Assembly (NCBI GenBank): GCA_004195315.1 | Contig: SDWL01000073.1 | Coordinates: 1-8,536 of the forward strand | Direction: 5' to 3' | From: Lutibacter sp. | GTDB taxonomy: Bacteria > Bacteroidota > Bacteroidia > Flavobacteriales > Flavobacteriaceae | DNA: 8,536 bases | Shown: one piece after another, positions 1-6,549 of the stretch | How the letters are laid out: each line of letters begins with the position of its first letter | How positions within the stretch are numbered: position 1 is the stretch's first letter | The notes under the pieces: model-generated | Seen by the model: only the letters and a program-made list of their open reading frames with translations | The model's database searches: none | What the model was told of the DNA's origin: nothing | Translations under genes and position numbers: made by a program

Positions 1-12
1 AAGAAGAATCAT

Positions 13-18
13 AGGAGG
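13..18 (+). promoter_or_regulatory. Strong Shine-Dalgarno site for deoB
   Basis: A perfect AGGAGG lies five bases before the ATG at 24 and fixes that start. Sites this strong are typical of Bacillota and their relatives. None of the genes right of 2.58 kb has one, as expected for Bacteroidota. An upstream frame reading Glu-Glu-Ser-TAG (3-14) runs into this site and could be the tail of a preceding gene, but too little is visible to call it. Confidence 0.85.
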
Positions 19-23
19 CAATT

Positions 24-1199
24 ATGTATAAAAGAGTATTTTTAATAGTAATCGATAGTGTCGGATGCGGGGAATTACCGGATGCAGCACAATTTGGAGA
101 TTTTGACGTAAACACAATCAAACACATCAGTGAAGCGGCAGGGCCAATTTACTTACCTAACATGGAAAAACTAGGATACGGACATTTAACTGAGATTCAA
201 GGAGTAGACCCAATCAAAGATACAATTGGTTTCTATGGTAAAATGAATGAAATAAGTAATGGAAAAGACACAATGACAGGTCACTGGGAATTAATGGGAT
301 TAAAAATAGTTGATCCATTTATTACCTTCACAGAGACGGGATTCCCTAAAGAACTAATAGACGAGTTTGTTGCTAAAACAGGAAGAAACATCGTTGGAAA
401 CAAATCAGCTTCAGGGACAGAAATCTTAGAAGAACTTGGCGAACACCAAATAGAAACAGGAGACTGGATTGTGTACACTTCAGCTGATTCTGTTTTACAA
501 ATCGCAGCCAATGAAGAAATCATTCCTCTTGAAGAATTGTATAGAGCTTGTGAAATCGCACGCAAAATGACAATGAAAGAAGAATGGAAAGTTGGGCGCA
601 TTATCGCTAGACCATTCGTTGGTAAGAGAAAAGGAGATTTCGCAAGAACGCCAAATCGTCATGACTATGCATTAAAACCATTCGCTGATACTGCCTTAAC
701 GTATTTAAAAGGTAAAGGACATACAGTTGCGGCATTTGGTAAAATCAATGATATCTATGATTCTGAAGGGATCACCGAAACACATAAACAGAAATCAAAC
801 CAACATGGGATGGAAAACTTCATTAAGTATACAGACACAGACTTTACTGGATTAGCATACATTAATCTTGTAGACTTTGATGCGTTATACGGACATAGAA
901 GAAATCCTCAAGGATATAAAGTAGCTTTAGAAGAATTTGATGTACAACTTGGTGAATTTATGAGTAAACTACGAGAAGACGATTTATTAATGATTACTGC
1001 GGATCACGGAAATGATCCGACATATAAAGGATCAGACCATACACGTGAATATGTCCCACTACTTGCCTATAATAAATTAGCAACTACTGGACCTCTTGGT
1101 ATAAGAGAGACATTTGGTGACATTGGAGCGACTATTAGTGATAATTTTAACACTGAAAAAGCACCTCATGGGACTAGTTTCCTAGATCTAATTAAATAG
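24..1199 (+). CDS. deoB: Phosphopentomutase DeoB
   Basis: This enzyme interconverts ribose 1-phosphate and ribose 5-phosphate (and the deoxyribose pair) in the cytoplasm, linking nucleoside phosphorolysis to the pentose phosphate pool. The 391-residue protein is full length for the family. Family landmarks are present: IDSVG with metal ligand Asp11; GKDTMTGHWE with the phosphorylated Thr83; SADSVLQIAA at 153-162; TPNRHDYALKP at 209-219; DFDALYGHRR with Asp286 and His291; ADHGN with Asp327 and His328; and SDHTREYVPLL with His339. Assignments follow recalled Bacillus cereus DeoB numbering. The protein reads as the Bacillota type. The ATG is set by an AGGAGG five bases upstream. The stop TAG overlaps the GTG of the next gene by one base, so the two are probably co-transcribed. 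The partner is not the purine nucleoside phosphorylase commonly found beside deoB in Bacillota. Confidence 0.96.
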   Translation: MYKRVFLIVIDSVGCGELPDAAQFGDFDVNTIKHISEAAGPIYLPNMEKLGYGHLTEIQGVDPIKDTIGFYGKMNEISNGKDTMTGHWELMGLKIVDPFITFTETGFPKELIDEFVAKTGRNIVGNKSASGTEILEELGEHQIETGDWIVYTSADSVLQIAANEEIIPLEELYRACEIARKMTMKEEWKVGRIIARPFVGKRKGDFARTPNRHDYALKPFADTALTYLKGKGHTVAAFGKINDIYDSEGITETHKQKSNQHGMENFIKYTDTDFTGLAYINLVDFDALYGHRRNPQGYKVALEEFDVQLGEFMSKLREDDLLMITADHGNDPTYKGSDHTREYVPLLAYNKLATTGPLGIRETFGDIGATISDNFNTEKAPHGTSFLDLIK

Positions 1200-2581
1200 T
1201 GGAAGCAAACATAGAGACAAACAGGTACTTCTATAAACGAGTATTGCAAATAGGAGTACCTATCTTCTTATCACAATTTCTAACAAGTTTACTAAGTATT
1301 ATAGACACCGTAATGGTCGGAGTATTAGGAGAAGACGCAATCGCCGCAGTTGGCCTTTCAGCGAACTTCGGATTCTTTTTTATTATGGTCTTATTTGGCT
1401 TCCTATCAGGACTAGGTATTTTCATAGCTCAGTACTGGGGAAGTAAAGATTTTAAAAATATACATAAAGTGTTTATTATAACGATTATCGTTGGAACAAT
1501 GATAAGCACTGTATTCTTTGTACTAGTTCATTTCTTTCCTGAGTTTATAGTAGGACTCTATAATAACGGTGATGACTTAGTCCAACGAGCAATCATTAAA
1601 ACCTACGCAGTAGATTATTTAAGAATTATAAGTTACTCATACTTCTTTATGGCTGCGAACTTCGTAATCATCATGTTGATGCGTAATACCGAACAAGTAG
1701 TATTCCCCCAAATCATTAGTGTTATTACTGTGCTAATTAATACAGCGTTAAACTTTGTATTAATCACAGGACGCTTTGGGTTCCCACGTCTTGGAGTAGA
1801 AGGAGCGGCAATCGCTTCGGTTATTAGTAGTGGACTAGGGTTTACGATGTTATTGTTACGAATGAAGATGTCGAATCACAAAGTACTGAAAGTTAAATTC
1901 AGAGAATATAAAAATATAACAAGAGACTTTATTAATAAACTAGCCCACAAAGCTCTTCCAGTTGGGATTAATGAAACAATTTGGGGATTGGGTATGAGTA
2001 TGTATCTAATGGCAATGGGATTCATTGGTGGATCTGCGGTTGCGAGTGTTCAAATCAGTAACATGGTTATGGGATTATTCTGGGTCGCAAATGCCGGTAT
2101 TAGTACTGCATGTGCGATTATGATTGGGAATAAACTAGGTGAAAATGAAATAGCGTTAGCTAAAAGTTGGGGACTTAAATTTACTAAGTTAAGTTTTGTT
2201 GCGGGAATTTTCCTAGGTGCTTTATTATTTCTTCTAAGTCCCTATATTCCAAATATCTTTGAAGATGCCACAATTGAAATGAAAACCAACGTTAGATGGA
2301 TATTATTAATGTTTAGTTTCTATATACCAATCAAATTTACCAACGCAATTCAAATCATTGGAACATTGAGAGCTGGTGGAGATACGAGGTTTGCGTTATT
2401 CGCCGAACTTATTCCATTATGGTTTATCGGTGTACCACTTGCGTTTATCTTAAGTATTTATACCACGTTACCTCTGTGGGCAATCTTAGCGATTGTGAAT
2501 GTCGAGGAACTAATAAAATTTGTCATTGTATTACGTAGGTTCTTTACGTATAAATGGGCAAACAATTTAACAACAGAATGA
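1199..2581 (+). CDS. MATE family multidrug/metabolite efflux transporter
   Basis: This is a cation-coupled antiporter of the MATE (NorM/DinF-like) family in the inner membrane; its substrate cannot be told from sequence. The 460-residue product is highly hydrophobic, with about twelve predicted membrane segments in two homologous halves (roughly 14-230 and 245-450). Seen family signatures are the N-terminal GVPIFLSQ helix start (19-26), Asp36 in SIIDTVMVG, the loop NTALNFVLITGRFGFPRLGV with GAAIAS after it (181-207), and RAGGDTR at 391-397. The start is GTG at 1199, overlapping the deoB stop. No ribosome binding site is visible, so translational coupling is likely; the first in-frame ATG lies beyond the first helix. 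The C-terminal KWANNLT (452-458) looks like a natural family ending, so the gene appears essentially complete. It ends where base composition changes, and its last few codons may come from the neighbouring sequence. Confidence 0.93.
   Translation: MEANIETNRYFYKRVLQIGVPIFLSQFLTSLLSIIDTVMVGVLGEDAIAAVGLSANFGFFFIMVLFGFLSGLGIFIAQYWGSKDFKNIHKVFIITIIVGTMISTVFFVLVHFFPEFIVGLYNNGDDLVQRAIIKTYAVDYLRIISYSYFFMAANFVIIMLMRNTEQVVFPQIISVITVLINTALNFVLITGRFGFPRLGVEGAAIASVISSGLGFTMLLLRMKMSNHKVLKVKFREYKNITRDFINKLAHKALPVGINETIWGLGMSMYLMAMGFIGGSAVASVQISNMVMGLFWVANAGISTACAIMIGNKLGENEIALAKSWGLKFTKLSFVAGIFLGALLFLLSPYIPNIFEDATIEMKTNVRWILLMFSFYIPIKFTNAIQIIGTLRAGGDTRFALFAELIPLWFIGVPLAFILSIYTTLPLWAILAIVNVEELIKFVIVLRRFFTYKWANNLTTE
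2560..2580. other. Probable junction between two source genomes
   Basis: Left of here the sequence is Bacillota-like, with a strong ribosome binding site, richer G+C and many ATC and GGA codons. Right of here it is Flavobacteriaceae-like, very AT-rich and without Shine-Dalgarno sites. Hand counts of single 60-base blocks gave 27, 23 and 26 G+C at 61, 1201 and 2041, against 17, 21 and 12 at 2581, 2641 and 5701. MATE-like residues continue to about 2575 and the DHFR begins at 2578, so the switch must fall close to this interval. The exact base is inferred. Confidence 0.7.
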
Positions 2582-3060
2582 TAACTATTATAGCTGCGAT
2601 AGCTGAAAATAATGCTTTAGGAAAAGACAATCAGTTAATTTGGCATATTCCAGCAGATTTAAAACGGTTTAAAAAAGTGACCTCTAATCACCATGTGATT
2701 ATGGGAAGAAAAACTTTTGAATCTTTGGGAAAACCACTACCAAACAGAACCAATATAATTATTACACGCAATGGTAATTTTAAAGCTGAAGGCTGTGTAA
2801 TTGTTAATTCTTTACAACAAGCAATTGAAGCTTCTAAAGAAGATAAAAACCCGTATATTTTAGGTGGAGCTGAAATTTATAAACAAGCCATTGAAATTGC
2901 AGATAAATTAGACTTGACTTTTGTACATCATCCATTTGATGCAGACGCATTTTTCCCTGAAATTGATAAATCTCTATGGAAAGAAACATCAAGAGAAAAT
3001 TTTAAAGCTGATGAAAAAAACAAGTACAATTACAGCTTTGTAACTTTTGAACGTATTTAA
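2578..3060 (+). CDS. folA: Dihydrofolate reductase
   Basis: This enzyme reduces dihydrofolate to tetrahydrofolate with NADPH in the cytoplasm, sustaining thymidylate and purine synthesis; it is the target of trimethoprim. From the ATG at 2578 the protein has 160 residues, normal for bacterial DHFR, and its early numbering matches the E. coli enzyme: Trp22, catalytic Asp27 (IPADLKRFK), the NADPH-binding GRKTFESLG at 43-51, Arg57 in LPNRTNIIITR, and the ILGGAEIY loop at 94-101. An in-frame ATG at 2554 would add eight residues (MGKQFNNR) that lie inside the MATE gene and are not DHFR-like, so the shorter start is chosen. There is no Shine-Dalgarno site, as usual in Bacteroidota. The gene converges on sppA with three bases between. 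The ATGA overlap with the upstream gene is probably accidental because it sits at the suspected join. Confidence 0.95.
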   Translation: MITIIAAIAENNALGKDNQLIWHIPADLKRFKKVTSNHHVIMGRKTFESLGKPLPNRTNIIITRNGNFKAEGCVIVNSLQQAIEASKEDKNPYILGGAEIYKQAIEIADKLDLTFVHHPFDADAFFPEIDKSLWKETSRENFKADEKNKYNYSFVTFERI

Positions 3061-3063
3061 AAT

Positions 3064-4830
3064 TTATTTTATATCAATAACATAAGGCATTCTTGCTTGA
3101 ATTCCTTCAAGTCTTGAAAATTGTTTTATGGTTTGGTATATTTTATAATTTGCTTCTCCTAGTTCTTCTATTAAAACCTTTTCTTTCGTTTTCATAAATG
3201 GAAAACTGCTAAATCTATCTTCAAAATCTACATTATAACTAGGATAATTACGAACTTTATAATCTGTAATTTCTGCCAATTCAGCAGCATATAAAATGGC
3301 ATCATCTAAATTCCCTAATTCATCAACCAAACCATTATTTAAAGCATCAACTCCACTCCAAACCCTTCCTTGTGCAATACTATCAACAGCTTCAACAGTC
3401 ATATTTCTTCCTTTAGCAACTCTTTTCAAAAATGTTGTATAAACAGCTTCAACTCCTTCGGTTGTCACCAATCTAAATTCATCAGTCATTGGTTCAAAAA
3501 TACTATAATCTGCACCTTTATTAGTACGTACTTGTTCAGCGTTAATTCCTATAGTATTAGCCAATTTGCTAAAATTTGGTATTACTCCAAAAACGCCAAT
3601 AGATCCAGTAATTGTAGTAGGTTCCGCAAAAATTCTATCTGCATTACACGCTAAATAATAACCTCCTGAGGCAGCAACATTCCCCATAGAAACCACCAAC
3701 GGTAACTCTTTTTTTGTTAATTCTAATTCTCTCAAAATTAATTCTGAAGCCAAGGCACTACCTCCAGGTGAGTTTACCCTTAAAACGATGGCTTTAACTT
3801 TTTTATCTTTTCTAGCCTTTTTTATAGCTTTTATTATTAAATCTTGACCTATTAAATTTTCATCCCCTTTACCGTAAATAATTTCACCTTGTGCATAAAT
3901 AACAGCAATTTTATTTGAAGCCGAAGAAATTACTCTTCCTTTTCCTAAAGAAATATAATCTGAAATTGAAATTTTATTTAAATCTTCATCAATTGAAAAT
4001 CCAAGTGCAAGTTTTAATTTATCATTATATTCATCAATATAAATTGCTCCATCTATCATATTATTTTCTATTGCTAATTTTGCATTTCTAACCAATAAAT
4101 TATCTGCAATATTGTTGATTTCTTCAATTGTTTTATTTCTACTATTTGAAATATCAACAACCATTTCATCCCAAATAGATTTTAAAAATGTGGTGATTTG
4201 ATTTCTGTTATCTTCACTCATTTCATTGTATAAAAATGGTTCAACTGCACTTTTATATTTTCCGTGTCTAATTACTTCCATTTTCACTCCCGTTTTATCT
4301 TCTAAATCTTTATAAAATAAAATTTCAGAAGACAACCCTTTAAAATCAATAGCACCAACCGGATTCATAAAAATAGAATCTGCTACAGAACTAAAATAAT
4401 ATGATTTTTGATCATAAATATCTGCATATGCTTTTATAAATTTTCCTGTTTCTTTAAATTCTAGCAATTTATTTCTAATAGCTTGTGTTTGTGCGATCCC
4501 TGCATTAACACCTAAAGTTGTGATGCTTATTCCCTTAATATTTTCATCTTCTTTAGCATTTTCAATGGCATTTATAATTGAATTTAAGCCTATTTTATCA
4601 TCATCAAAACCAAAAAATTTATCAAATGGATCATCACTTTTTGGAGCGTAATCTTTTACTAAGCTTTCTAACTTAAGTTCTAAAACTGAATTATTTTTTA
4701 ATTCCACACTTTCAATAGCTCCAACTGAGGATGCCATAGCAGAAATAATTAGAATAAATAGCACTAAAATAACGCCTAATGTAATAAATGTTCCTAAAAT
4801 TGAAGCCAATAAATTCCTTAAAAAGTTCAT
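3064..4830 (-). CDS. sppA: Signal peptide peptidase SppA, long (67K) type
   Basis: This is a membrane-anchored serine protease of the S49 family that degrades signal peptides left in the membrane after secretion. The 588-residue protein has one N-terminal membrane segment (about 10-35) followed by two tandem S49 domains, the arrangement of E. coli SppA. The N-terminal domain supplies the general-base lysine, Lys193 in KYKSAVEPF. The C-terminal domain supplies the nucleophile, Ser388 in NVAASGGYY, followed by ITGSIGVFG (407-415). VNSPGGSALASE (352-363) is the conserved oxyanion-region motif. Both catalytic residues are present, so activity is expected. The active site probably faces the periplasm. 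The ATG (complement of 4828-4830) is followed directly by the membrane anchor and has no ribosome binding site. The gene diverges from folK-dnk and converges on folA. Confidence 0.95.
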   Translation of the reverse strand: MNFLRNLLASILGTFITLGVILVLFILIISAMASSVGAIESVELKNNSVLELKLESLVKDYAPKSDDPFDKFFGFDDDKIGLNSIINAIENAKEDENIKGISITTLGVNAGIAQTQAIRNKLLEFKETGKFIKAYADIYDQKSYYFSSVADSIFMNPVGAIDFKGLSSEILFYKDLEDKTGVKMEVIRHGKYKSAVEPFLYNEMSEDNRNQITTFLKSIWDEMVVDISNSRNKTIEEINNIADNLLVRNAKLAIENNMIDGAIYIDEYNDKLKLALGFSIDEDLNKISISDYISLGKGRVISSASNKIAVIYAQGEIIYGKGDENLIGQDLIIKAIKKARKDKKVKAIVLRVNSPGGSALASELILRELELTKKELPLVVSMGNVAASGGYYLACNADRIFAEPTTITGSIGVFGVIPNFSKLANTIGINAEQVRTNKGADYSIFEPMTDEFRLVTTEGVEAVYTTFLKRVAKGRNMTVEAVDSIAQGRVWSGVDALNNGLVDELGNLDDAILYAAELAEITDYKVRNYPSYNVDFEDRFSSFPFMKTKEKVLIEELGEANYKIYQTIKQFSRLEGIQARMPYVIDIK

Positions 4831-4887
4831 AATTAAAAAGTTGAATTTAACATTTTAAAAAAAGTAAAATGTTTATAAGTTGAGTCA

Positions 4888-4895
4888 CAAATATA
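4888..4895 (-). promoter_or_regulatory. Candidate Bacteroidota -7 promoter element for sppA
   Basis: On the minus strand this reads TATATTTG, an exact fit to the Bacteroidota/Flavobacterium -7 consensus TAnnTTTG. It would place a transcript start roughly 50 bases before the sppA ATG. No clear TTTG -33 element is seen 19-21 bases further upstream, so this rests on one box only. Confidence 0.45.
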
Positions 4896-4908
4896 TGTAT
4901 TTAAATGA

Positions 4909-4916
4909 TACTTTTC
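4909..4916 (+). promoter_or_regulatory. Weak candidate -7 element for folK-dnk
   Basis: TACTTTTC matches seven of eight positions of the TAnnTTTG consensus and lies 19 bases before the folK-dnk ATG. No matching -33 box is seen at the usual spacing. The following CTTTTCTTTTCTTTG pyrimidine run would form most of a short leader. In an AT-rich spacer such a match can arise by chance. Confidence 0.25.
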
Positions 4917-4935
4917 TTTTCTTTGTAATTACTTT

Positions 4936-6063
4936 ATGTATATAGCGAGAACCACATATTTATCTTTAGGAAGTAACCTAGGAAGCAAGCTTGAAAATTT
5001 ACAACAAGCAATTGATTTAATTGACGAAAAAATAGGTTCAGTTGTTAATATTTCATCGATTTACAAAACAGCATCTTGGGGTTTTGACAGTGAAGATTTT
5101 TATAATATTTGTGTACAAGTCTCAACAGGTTTAAATCCTGAAAATTTATTAAAAGCTATTCATAAAATTGAACTCTCTTTAGGAAGAAAAAGAACTTCTG
5201 ACAAAGAATACAAAGCAAGAACTATTGATATTGATGTACTACTTTTTGACAATGAAATTATTTTTTCAAAAGAGTTAATAGTTCCTCATAAAGAGATGCT
5301 CAGCAGAAAGTTTATAATGGTTCCTTTGGCTGAAATTGCTCCAAATTTAATTCATCCTATTGAAAAACAACGCTTACAAGTGTGTCTTACAAATTGTATT
5401 GACAAAACCAAAATTGAAAACACCTATTTAAAGTTAAAAAGACCTATTCCCTTATCTGAAAAGTACAATTATATTGCTATTGAAGGAAATATTGGCGCTG
5501 GTAAAACAACACTTACTAATATGATTGCTGAAGATTTTAATGCTAAAATTATATTAGAACGTTTTGCTGACAATCCGTTTTTACCAAAATTTTACGAAGA
5601 CAATGAACGTTATGCGTTTCCTTTAGAAATGAGTTTTTTAGCAGACAGATATCAACAACTTTCAGATGATTTAGCACAATTTGATTTATTTAAAAACTTT
5701 ATAGTTTCAGATTATTATATTTTTAAATCACTTATTTTCGCTCAAGTTACTTTACAAAAAGAAGAATATTTTTTATATCGAAAAATGTTTGATATTATGT
5801 ATAAAGAAATTTCAAAACCCGATTTATATATTTATTTATACCAAGAAACACCTCGTTTATTAGAAAATATTAAAAACCGAGGTAGAGATTACGAACAAAA
5901 CATTGCTCCAGAGTATTTAGATAAAATTCACAGTGGTTATGCTACTTTTATTAAAACTGAAGAAAATTTAAAAACCTTAGTGATTGATGTATCCAATAAA
6001 GATTTCGTAAACAATCCTGAAGATTACAAAGAGATTATAGAACTTATTAAGAATGTAGAATAA
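4936..6063 (+). CDS. folK: Bifunctional FolK (HPPK) - deoxynucleoside kinase fusion
   Basis: Two enzymes lie in one 375-residue chain. Residues 1-160 are 6-hydroxymethyl-7,8-dihydropterin pyrophosphokinase, which pyrophosphorylates the pterin precursor of folate. Its motifs are YLSLGSNLG (8-16), RTIDIDVLLF with the magnesium-binding Asp98 and Asp100, and the VPH...RKFIMVPLAEIAP block (116-136). Residues 177-375 are a deoxynucleoside kinase of the deoxyadenosine/deoxyguanosine kinase family: P-loop EGNIGAGKTT (183-192), catalytic Glu208 in LERF, DRYQQ (237-241), VSDYYIFKS (257-265) and lid RGRDYE (315-320). The linker is short, about 161-176. Both active sites look intact. The fusion recurs in Bacteroidota to my knowledge. 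The natural kinase substrate cannot be fixed here; purine deoxynucleosides are the family expectation. The ATG has no ribosome binding site. The gene diverges from sppA and converges on gldC. Confidence 0.93.
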   Translation: MYIARTTYLSLGSNLGSKLENLQQAIDLIDEKIGSVVNISSIYKTASWGFDSEDFYNICVQVSTGLNPENLLKAIHKIELSLGRKRTSDKEYKARTIDIDVLLFDNEIIFSKELIVPHKEMLSRKFIMVPLAEIAPNLIHPIEKQRLQVCLTNCIDKTKIENTYLKLKRPIPLSEKYNYIAIEGNIGAGKTTLTNMIAEDFNAKIILERFADNPFLPKFYEDNERYAFPLEMSFLADRYQQLSDDLAQFDLFKNFIVSDYYIFKSLIFAQVTLQKEEYFLYRKMFDIMYKEISKPDLYIYLYQETPRLLENIKNRGRDYEQNIAPEYLDKIHSGYATFIKTEENLKTLVIDVSNKDFVNNPEDYKEIIELIKNVE

Positions 6064-6076
6064 CTTTATTTCAACT

Positions 6077-6091
6077 GTTTCCGACTGAAAC
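6077..6091. other. Small stem-loop after folK-dnk
   Basis: GTTTC and GAAAC pair around the five-base loop CGACT, starting 13 bases after the folK-dnk stop. No T-run follows, so it is not a classical intrinsic terminator. It could protect the 3' end of the transcript or be chance. Confidence 0.3.
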
Positions 6092-6098
6092 GACCAAA

Positions 6099-6115
6099 CT
6101 TAATACTTTATTAAG
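6099..6115. other. AT-rich stem-loop between folK-dnk and gldC
   Basis: CTTAATA and TATTAAG form a perfect seven-base stem with loop CTT. It sits in the spacer between two convergent genes, where a bidirectional transcription end is expected. There is no clear T-tract on either side, so its role as a terminator is only possible. Confidence 0.3.
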
Positions 6116-6121
6116 CTTCTC

Positions 6122-6199
6122 ATTGTCAGTCTGATCTTGTTGAATACCTTTTATAAAAGTTACATTTAAAATACATTTCAACAAGCTCAGTGTGGCAGT
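6122..6199. repeat. Degenerate palindromic intergenic repeat (REP-like)
   Basis: The arms at 6122-6144 and 6177-6199 pair at 18 of 23 positions. The inner block is strongest: CTTGTTGAA (6136-6144) pairs exactly with TTCAACAAG (6177-6185), next to CTGA/TCAG. The arms surround a 32-base loop that itself holds a perfect 12-base palindrome, CTTTTATAAAAG (6148-6159). The motif resembles the palindrome with core GAGCTTGTCGAAG / CTTCGACAAGCTC that I recall as common between genes in Flavobacteriia; this would be a worn copy. It lies between the 3' ends of convergent genes, the usual place for such elements. Confidence 0.6.
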
Positions 6200-6210
6200 T
6201 AACAAAAAAA

Positions 6211-6549
6211 TTACTTTTTCTTCAGTTCTAATTTTTCAGCAAAATAATCACAGAAATCTTTCATGGTTGCAGTCATTTTAGTATCATTAGTTGCTCGTTC
6301 AAAAGTATTTGCCATGGACACTAATGTTTGATGAAAAAACTGTTTCATTTCATCAATTTGCATTTCTTTTGTCCACAAATCCATACGAAGTGTATCTCTT
6401 GTTTTAGCATCCCAAACAGCTAAAATTATTGCTTTAGCCTCTTGATTTATAACATCACTATCTTGTGCTGTCCAATGTAATTTTTCCGGAATTTTATTTT
6501 CGTCTAATCCTACGGTAATTTCAATTTTTGATGAACTCTTTGCAGCCAT
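6211..6549 (-). CDS. gldC: Gliding motility protein GldC
   Basis: This small protein of 112 residues is associated with Bacteroidota gliding and is encoded with gldB. It has no signal peptide or membrane segment, so it is probably cytoplasmic. Its biochemical role is not established; in Flavobacterium johnsoniae it supports gliding, and its loss is milder than loss of gldB. Recognised family features are the N-terminal ITVGLDENKIPEKLHW (11-26), DLWTKEMQIDEMKQFFHQTL (57-76) and the C-terminal DFCDYFAEKL (98-107). Length matches the family. Its ATG shares one base with the gldB stop (TAATG on the minus strand), so the pair is almost certainly co-transcribed and translationally coupled. The protein ends in a lysine-rich tail. 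It converges on folK-dnk across 147 bases. Confidence 0.92.
   Translation of the reverse strand: MAAKSSSKIEITVGLDENKIPEKLHWTAQDSDVINQEAKAIILAVWDAKTRDTLRMDLWTKEMQIDEMKQFFHQTLVSMANTFERATNDTKMTATMKDFCDYFAEKLELKKK

Noticed and set aside
281..601. Open frame of 106 codons on the minus strand
   Set aside because: It lies wholly inside deoB, whose protein carries all family motifs; the antisense translation has no recognisable features.
1231..1425. Open frame of 64 codons on the minus strand
   Set aside because: It is antisense to the first helices of the MATE gene and has no motif or start signal.
2554..2577. Longer DHFR start adding MGKQFNNR
   Set aside because: The extra residues fall within the MATE coding sequence across the suspected join. 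The ATG at 2578 gives the normal length and E. coli-like numbering of Trp22 and Asp27.
3370..3654. Open frame of 94 codons on the plus strand
   Set aside because: It is antisense to the catalytic domain of sppA; its Ser- and Asn-rich low-complexity composition is what antisense of this gene would give.
4911..4924. CTTTT-type pyrimidine repeat before folK-dnk as a regulatory repeat
   Set aside because: It has only two to three imperfect units in a very AT-rich spacer; no more than expected by chance.
6122..6210. Intrinsic terminator for gldBC or folK-dnk
   Set aside because: The inverted repeat is not followed by a T-tract in either direction. The run of seven A at 6204-6210 would be a U-run in the gldC transcript before, not after, the hairpin.
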